Assembly (NCBI GenBank): GCA_965206395.1
Contig: CBDBJK010000003.1
Location: forward strand, 1 to 17,575
DNA: 17,575 nt
Direction of reading: 5' to 3'
From: CBDBJK01 sp965206395
Lineage (GTDB): Bacteria > Chloroflexota > Dehalococcoidia > Lucifugimonadales > CATOSD01
In this document: one piece after another, positions 14,555-17,575 of the stretch
Layout: each line of letters begins with the position of its first letter
Numbering within the stretch: position 1 is the stretch's first letter
Translations under genes and position numbers: made by a program
The notes under the pieces: model-generated
The model's input: only the letters and a program-made list of their open reading frames with translations
Told to the model about the DNA's origin: nothing
Database searches by the model: none

Positions 14555-14806
14555 CTATCGAATAACTAGATTGTGCCCAGGTGGCGGAATGGCAGACGCG
14601 GCGGACTTAAAATCGCGGGCTTCGCCCGCGTAGGGAACTGCTTCATGGGGTGCAGGGGAATTGGAGGCATTTACTTTGTAACCAGTGGTTACAACTTCGT
14701 GGTAACGCGCTTCCAACTCCGGCGACAGTTGCCGTTTCCCCTGCCGCCACAACACCAGCAACGTATGACTAATGCCCAATTCCTTAGCTATTTTCCTCAG
14801 CGACAT
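14555..14806 (-). CDS. XRE-type helix-turn-helix protein with a tRNA-encoded tail
   Basis: Residues 2-40 (SLRKIAKELGISHTLLVLWR and the following RQGKRQLSPELEARY) are a XRE/Cro-like helix-turn-helix that would bind an operator of the right-hand element. ATG 14806 is preceded by GGGAGG. The last part is unusual: residues 65-78 (DFKSAASAIPPPGH) are the reverse-strand reading of the tRNA-Leu half at 14575-14614. The native C-terminus of this protein was therefore replaced when the element integrated; in the free element the tail would differ. It is the first element gene next to the junction and probably a regulator. The HTH call is good, the biological role inferred. A possible promoter is TTGTCA-17-CATACT near 14900. 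Confidence 0.78.
   Translation of the reverse strand: MSLRKIAKELGISHTLLVLWRQGKRQLSPELEARYHEVVTTGYKVNASNSPAPHEAVPYAGEARDFKSAASAIPPPGHNLVIR
14575..14629 (+). pseudogene. tRNA-Leu(UAA) 5' half, truncated at an integration junction
   Basis: GCCCAGG (acceptor stem 5' strand), TG, the D arm GCGGAATGGCAGACGC and an anticodon arm GCGGA-CTTAAAA-TC with anticodon TAA are intact. After 14614 the sequence no longer completes the anticodon stem (TCGCG in place of TCCGC), although a hairpin CGCGGGC-TTC-GCCCGCG follows at 14613-14629, possibly a variable arm. The T arm (GGTTCRA) and the 3' strand CCTGGGC are absent nearby. The rest of the tRNA is expected at the other end of the inserted element. Confidence 0.78.
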
Positions 14807-14946
14807 GATGACCTCCCTTCCTTCCTCAATTATTTTTCTCTCTGCTGAATATTCTGAGGTTACTGGAGGATGTACAAGGGTGATGTGGGTGTAAGTATGA
14901 GGGTCACATTATCGCCTGACAATACTACCCCCACCCCTGACTAACC

Positions 14947-14973
14947 CTCAGTACCTTCAGTAAGCTCAGTAAG
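14947..14973. repeat. Three tandem 9-base repeats
   Basis: CTCAGTACC, TTCAGTAAG, CTCAGTAAG are head to tail. They lie in the gap between the XRE gene and the 15014-15319 gene, next to a GC-rich hairpin (about 14980-15003), and could be a small binding array. Confidence 0.55.
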
Positions 14974-15013
14974 TTGGGAGGCTCAGCACATCACTAAGCC
15001 CCCCACAATTAGG

Positions 15014-15319
15014 CTACTTCTCTTTGCACCACTTCTCCCCCGCCCTATGTGCATACCAGACTCGACCTTCCTTCTCATACTTCTTGAACTCGGTCTGGTG
15101 TTCTTGGCAGTGGTGTTCACTCTGTCCGCTGCCATTGGCCTTGACAGTCCACAGCGTTCGTAGTTGCTGACCCAAATCCTGATAGAGTGTGGCCTGTGCC
15201 TCTGTCAACATCTCATTCGGGTCTAGGGCAGCCTCTGCGGAAAGCTCAATCGTCTTATATTCACCGGACTGTAATGCTCTGGAATAGCGAACGCTCGCTG
15301 ATACTGTAGTGACTTTCAT
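15014..15319 (-). CDS. Hypothetical mobile-element protein with C-terminal Cys/His cluster
   Basis: I do not recognise a named family. ATG 15319 follows AAGGAG at nine bases; a frame extension to 15376 would run into the palindromic operator and lacks a ribosome site. The 101-residue protein begins MKVTTVSASVRYSRALQSGE and continues with an acidic region (ELSAEAALDPNEMLTEAQAT). It ends with HHCQEHQTEFKKYEKEGRVW followed by YAHRAGEKWC, a probable small zinc finger (C..H...H..C). Such tails occur on phage and plasmid proteins that touch nucleic acid. It is divergently transcribed from 15448-15735 across the 15363-15398 palindrome, so both genes are probably controlled together. Confidence 0.65.
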   Translation of the reverse strand: MKVTTVSASVRYSRALQSGEYKTIELSAEAALDPNEMLTEAQATLYQDLGQQLRTLWTVKANGSGQSEHHCQEHQTEFKKYEKEGRVWYAHRAGEKWCKEK

Positions 15320-15362
15320 CTTGATGCACTCCTTGAAGTTTGTTGAAGTGTAGGTGCCGATA

Positions 15363-15398
15363 CACCATTGGTGCATTTGACAACATGCACCAATGGTG
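15363..15398. promoter_or_regulatory. Large perfect palindrome (operator) in a divergent intergenic region
   Basis: CACCATTGGTGCAT (15363-15376), TTGACAAC, ATGCACCAATGGTG (15385-15398): a 14-bp perfect inverted repeat, each arm of which is itself nearly palindromic (CACC-ATTG-GTG). A further half-site TTGGTGCG follows near 15410. It overlaps the -35 box and spacer of the promoter driving 15448-15735, so a repressor bound here would block it. Confidence 0.85.
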
Positions 15399-15405
15399 TT
15401 AATAT
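15377..15405 (+). promoter_or_regulatory. Strong sigma70-type promoter for the 15448-15735 gene
   Basis: TTGACA (15377-15382), 17-base spacer, TAATAT (15400-15405). The -35 lies in the loop of the palindrome and the spacer carries its right arm. Confidence 0.82.
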
Positions 15406-15447
15406 GTACTTGGTGCGAATATTCTTAATTAATGCGGAGGAGAAATT

Positions 15448-15735
15448 ATGAAGCGACGCTCTATTTCACTTTTCCCTGTTTCAGAGAGCGTGGTGCGTGA
15501 CTTGCAGGCACGTATGCTCACTAAGTTAGACCGAGATGTAAGTTTCACGGAAGCTATCAACATGATGCTGTTTGGCTGCATGATGAACGGCGGCGCCAAG
15601 TTCATCATGGATAAGGTTGACCCCGAACTGATGACGCGAATCCTGGAGGTTGACAACCTGAACGAGGAGTCATTTTTAGACATCGTCCAGGACAAGTTAG
15701 GCTCAGAGTACGTAAAGAATTTGGCGAAGGGTTAA
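15448..15735 (+). CDS. Hypothetical small protein, possible ribbon-helix-helix-like regulator
   Basis: The 95-residue protein begins MKRRSISLFPVSESVVRDLQ, a basic strand followed by a helix, which resembles the start of ribbon-helix-helix DNA-binding proteins. The rest (FTEAINMMLFGCMMNGGAKF, then acidic helices) is not recognised. GGAGGAG precedes ATG 15448 at six bases. It has the strongest promoter in the element with a big palindrome inside it, so it is a candidate auto-regulated control gene, though that is inference. It is followed by a two-way terminator shared with the convergent ardC-like gene. Confidence 0.68.
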   Translation: MKRRSISLFPVSESVVRDLQARMLTKLDRDVSFTEAINMMLFGCMMNGGAKFIMDKVDPELMTRILEVDNLNEESFLDIVQDKLGSEYVKNLAKG

Positions 15736-15789
15736 CACATTTCACCCCCTGCCGTTCATTCCATCTAAGCTCATTATTTCAAGTCGAGA

Positions 15790-15819
15790 GGGGCAGGTAC
15801 AATGGCCTGCCCCATTTTT
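15790..15819. terminator. Intrinsic terminator between convergent genes
   Basis: GGGGCAGG (15790-15797), TACAATGG loop, CCTGCCCC (15806-15813), then ATTTTT. A perfect 8-bp GC-rich stem with a T-run on the plus strand; it ends the 15448-15735 message and may also slow the opposing one. Confidence 0.85.
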
Positions 15820-15835
15820 CGTGCCACAGAGCGGC

Positions 15836-16696
15836 CTATTCCCATGACTTGCCGTTCAGTATGAAGTCAGACGCCTTCTGTCCCTGAGACGCTGCTACGA
15901 CTACCAGACGCTTATCTGAGCGTATCTTCCTGGCCCAGCCTTGTATGTATGCTGTGCTGTTTTCAATGGTGTTCTCGATGCCGGATTCATTACAAAGAAA
16001 CGCGCTGGTGAATTCAGCGGCTAGTTCTTCATTCGAATAGGTAGGCGAACCAAAGGGCGCAATACCTGTTTCAAGCTCATGCCTGTCCAACCTAGACTTG
16101 TGGCCCGTGCTATGGCCTAACTCATGGAAAGCGGTGGAGTAATATTCGCCTGAATCCACGAACGCCTGTCGTGGCGGTAGGTGTATCTCATCGGTGGCTG
16201 GCCTGTAGTATGCTCTGTCGCCACCGTCATGGGATATGCTCGGCGGGTTAGGCATGTTGGCGATAATGGCCTCTGCTGCCTCTATCGCGTAAAACTCTTT
16301 CACGTCGGTGTTCACAAGAACTGGGATGCCTTCGCACTGTTCGACGTTGAACACACTGAAGTATCTGAGCAAGAAGAACGCCTTAGTGTCCCACTCGCCT
16401 CTATCGTCCTGTACGTCCTTCTCAAGGCGTTTCCAGAATACTATCGGCGTTGACTTCTCGCCCTTGCGAACGTTCCCGCCAAGCTCTGCGGCTTTCTTGT
16501 AGGTCAACCACCTTGGGTCTTGGTACGGTGACATGCCAAGCATCATCGTGTTGATGCCGCTGTAGGCCCTGCCTGATATGTTTCGGGGCCTGACGCCAGG
16601 CGGTAAGCTCCAAGGCTTGCGCCACGGAACAATGCCCTTGTCTAGGGCTTCGATTATCCTTGCGGTGATGACTTCATATGCTTTATCGTTAGTCAT
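15836..16696 (-). CDS. ArdC-like antirestriction protein (ssDNA-binding domain plus zincin-like peptidase)
   Basis: Residues 1-125 are the ArdC N-terminal single-strand DNA-binding domain (KGIVPWRKPW, YSGINTMMLG, PRWLTYKKAAELGGNVRKGE). The C-terminal part is a zincin-like metallopeptidase with HELGH at 191-195 (FHELGHSTGHKSRL) and a downstream acidic region (YSNEELAAEFTSAFL, 220-234) supplying the third zinc ligand. In conjugative plasmids ArdC protects incoming DNA from host defence. The length of 286 residues is normal and the zinc motif is intact, so it is probably active. ATG 16696 is preceded by GAAAGGAG. It lies downstream of the SWIM and zinc-ribbon genes in one minus-strand operon, a likely early-entry module. 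Confidence 0.87.
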   Translation of the reverse strand: MTNDKAYEVITARIIEALDKGIVPWRKPWSLPPGVRPRNISGRAYSGINTMMLGMSPYQDPRWLTYKKAAELGGNVRKGEKSTPIVFWKRLEKDVQDDRGEWDTKAFFLLRYFSVFNVEQCEGIPVLVNTDVKEFYAIEAAEAIIANMPNPPSISHDGGDRAYYRPATDEIHLPPRQAFVDSGEYYSTAFHELGHSTGHKSRLDRHELETGIAPFGSPTYSNEELAAEFTSAFLCNESGIENTIENSTAYIQGWARKIRSDKRLVVVAASQGQKASDFILNGKSWE

Positions 16697-16726
16697 AGCA
16701 GACGCTCCTTTCGAGTGTTTGTCGTG

Positions 16727-16768
16727 CGTCGCCGGTGTCTAAGTTTCCACACTATCTCACCGGCGACG
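16727..16768. other. 11-bp inverted repeat between the SWIM gene and the ArdC-like gene
   Basis: CGTCGCCGGTG (16727-16737) and CACCGGCGACG (16758-16768) are perfect complements around a 20-base loop. On the minus-strand transcript there is no T-run after it; on the plus strand ACTTTT follows. It probably forms a stable hairpin in the operon message between the two genes. Confidence 0.65.
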
Positions 16769-16776
16769 ACTTTTCA

Positions 16777-17067
16777 TTAAGCTGCTTTCTTCTCACTTGC
16801 TTCTGTGACTATTCCTTTGGCTTCCTGATACCAAAGAACTGCCAACTTGTGCTTGCAGAGGCCGTTGGTTAGCTCCGAACGGTTAACAGCGTCGGGGCAG
16901 GTGCAGGTATCGTTGACGAGGTAATGCCCTTCGCCTGAGGTAGACTCCACCACGTAATGCTCAGCCATTCCGAGTACAGGCTTAACCCTATTGTCGGCGA
17001 CTATGCCTTTTGCCTTCTGTAAGCAGCAATGTAGAGCTTCGATTTTCTGGATGACGTTGTTGGTCAT
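16777..17067 (-). CDS. SWIM zinc-finger-only protein
   Basis: The 96-residue protein has a SWIM-type zinc finger near residues 50-75: HYLVNDTCTCPDAVNRSELT followed by NGLCKHKLAVLW, the C-x-C...C-x-H pattern. The N-terminal ~40 residues are helical and include a CC pair (LHCCLQK). SWIM domains bind DNA or proteins; here the finger is the whole identifiable content. ATG 17067 follows GGAGG; a GTG at 17082 overlaps the stop of the upstream gene (TAGTG) and would include that ribosome site. Same operon as 17082-17267 and the ArdC-like gene. The left element also has a SWIM finger (on the Toprim protein). Confidence 0.78.
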   Translation of the reverse strand: MTNNVIQKIEALHCCLQKAKGIVADNRVKPVLGMAEHYVVESTSGEGHYLVNDTCTCPDAVNRSELTNGLCKHKLAVLWYQEAKGIVTEASEKKAA

Positions 17068-17081
17068 GGTTGTTACCTCCA

Positions 17082-17267
17082 CTAGTATTTGCGCTTAGAG
17101 TCGCATATATCGCATCTGTCGTCCGAGTCCCAAGGGAACAGATACGTCACGGTGTCGCTGTAGCGTTCCCAATGGGCTTCACATCCTCGGCAGTCGAAGC
17201 AGTGGACAGTACCAAACTGGTTAGTTCCGGTGGGGTTACATTCCACGCCGCAATCTGGGCAGTGCAT
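17082..17267 (-). CDS. Small zinc-ribbon protein
   Basis: A 61-residue cysteine-rich protein: MHCPDCGVEC, then VHCFDCRGCEAHWER, then DDRCDICDSKRKY, three or four CxxC units able to hold two zinc ions. Homology beyond that is not recognised; the last CDIC unit may be a second ribbon. ATG 17267 lies eight bases after GGAGG (an ATG at 17273 is an alternative). It is the first gene of the minus-strand operon that continues with the SWIM protein and the ArdC-like protein, and its stop overlaps the next gene's region (TAGTG). Confidence 0.65.
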   Translation of the reverse strand: MHCPDCGVECNPTGTNQFGTVHCFDCRGCEAHWERYSDTVTYLFPWDSDDRCDICDSKRKY

Positions 17268-17463
17268 ATTCATTCCCTCCAAATTCAATTATCGTCGTGT
17301 TGTTGGTGCTGTCGGGGACAAGTCAACCCGCCTAGTCTGGTCTTACTAGAGCTTCGCTTAGTACCTCTTGGGGGCTGTTCCAAGCTAGGTGGGGGCCTGA
17401 TATATTGCCCTGTATTGATTTAGGTGTCTGTATTGCGCCCTCCCGCCTTCATATGTTATCTAT

Positions 17464-17493
17464 ATAATAAGACGTAACGTCCTAATTTGTCAA
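17464..17493 (-). promoter_or_regulatory. Operon promoter with GACGTAACGTC palindrome in the spacer
   Basis: TTGACA (17493-17488), a 17-base spacer, TTATTA (17470-17465) on the minus strand, about 200 bases upstream of ATG 17267. The palindrome GACGT-A-ACGTC (17471-17481) lies between -35 and -10, a natural repressor site. The 17289-17463 leader holds no gene I recognise. Confidence 0.6.
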
Positions 17494-17537
17494 GAGGTTT
17501 ATTAAGGAAATTGGCTTCAATTTGACAACTTTCCAGC

Positions 17538-17566
17538 TTGACTGATGAGACGACAAGTCCTACTAT
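17538..17566 (+). promoter_or_regulatory. Divergent promoter reading out of the window
   Basis: TTGACT (17538-17543), 17 bases, TACTAT (17561-17566). It would drive a gene beyond the right edge of the window, divergent from the ArdC operon. Confidence 0.5.
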
Positions 17567-17575
17567 GTGGGTATG

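Larger units (their letters stand above)
14614..17575. mobile_element. Right-hand integrated element, partial
   Basis: The left end is in the anticodon/variable region of tRNA-Leu(UAA). Contents: XRE regulator, unknown zinc-finger protein, divergent small protein, ArdC-type antirestriction protein, SWIM-only protein and zinc-ribbon protein, a set typical of plasmids, prophages or integrative elements. No integrase, relaxase, capsid or packaging gene is seen before the window ends, so the class is undetermined. The 14848-15013 part is non-coding and holds a G-rich stretch, three 9-base repeats and a hairpin. Confidence 0.7.

Noticed and set aside
14575..14629. Group I intron in tRNA-Leu(UAA)
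   Set aside because: Known introns split the anticodon loop after the first anticodon base; here the loop is continuous and the divergence starts in the 3' anticodon stem, with protein-coding sequence following.
1..17575. CRISPR arrays, rRNA genes, replication origin
   Set aside because: No regularly spaced repeats, rRNA signatures or DnaA-box/iteron clusters were seen.

Overview
The window looks like a bacterial chromosome segment sandwiched between two integrated mobile elements. I infer a Chloroflexota host of the Dehalococcoidia/SAR202 kind. The reasons are the gene mix (translin homologue, potassium-type membrane pyrophosphatase, FmdB zinc ribbon, ThiE with a long N-terminal extension) and protein sequences that resemble that group; no phylogenetic marker is present, so this is not proven.

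Left element (about 1-5,560, genes on the minus strand). Its front end is a P4-type tyrosine integrase (4329-5492) followed by an AlpA-like regulator (3879-4067), each with a good sigma70 promoter. Downstream come several tiny overlapping ORFs, a zinc-finger protein, a DUF2513 protein, and a protein joining a SWIM zinc finger to a topoisomerase VI A/Spo11-like Toprim core. Last is the first ~50 codons of a phage terminase large subunit, cut off by an IS1380-type fragment that is itself fused to a broken serine recombinase. This reads as a degraded prophage or phage satellite.

Chromosomal core (about 5,600-14,614). A membrane PAS histidine kinase is split by an IS630-family insertion (6437-7685); removing the insertion and one TA copy restores the frame exactly. 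Next come, on the plus strand, FmdB-like zinc ribbon, thiamine-phosphate synthase, a GNAT acetyltransferase, a decayed second copy of the thiE 3' end, a translin homologue and the membrane pyrophosphatase hppA. Two small minus-strand genes close the core.

Right element (14,615 to the window end). It starts inside a tRNA-Leu(UAA) gene: only the 5' half is present, and it supplies the last codons of an opposing HTH gene. The element carries a divergent regulatory region with a large palindrome at 15363-15398, an ArdC-type antirestriction protein, a SWIM-only protein and a zinc-ribbon protein. Its own integrase is not in the window. The intact tRNA is predicted at the far end of the element, outside the window.

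The most notable items are the histidine kinase interrupted by IS630, the tRNA-Leu half with its chimeric HTH gene, the terminase remnant that reveals phage ancestry, the SWIM-Toprim protein with a frame-shifted internal duplication, and the thiE remnant.
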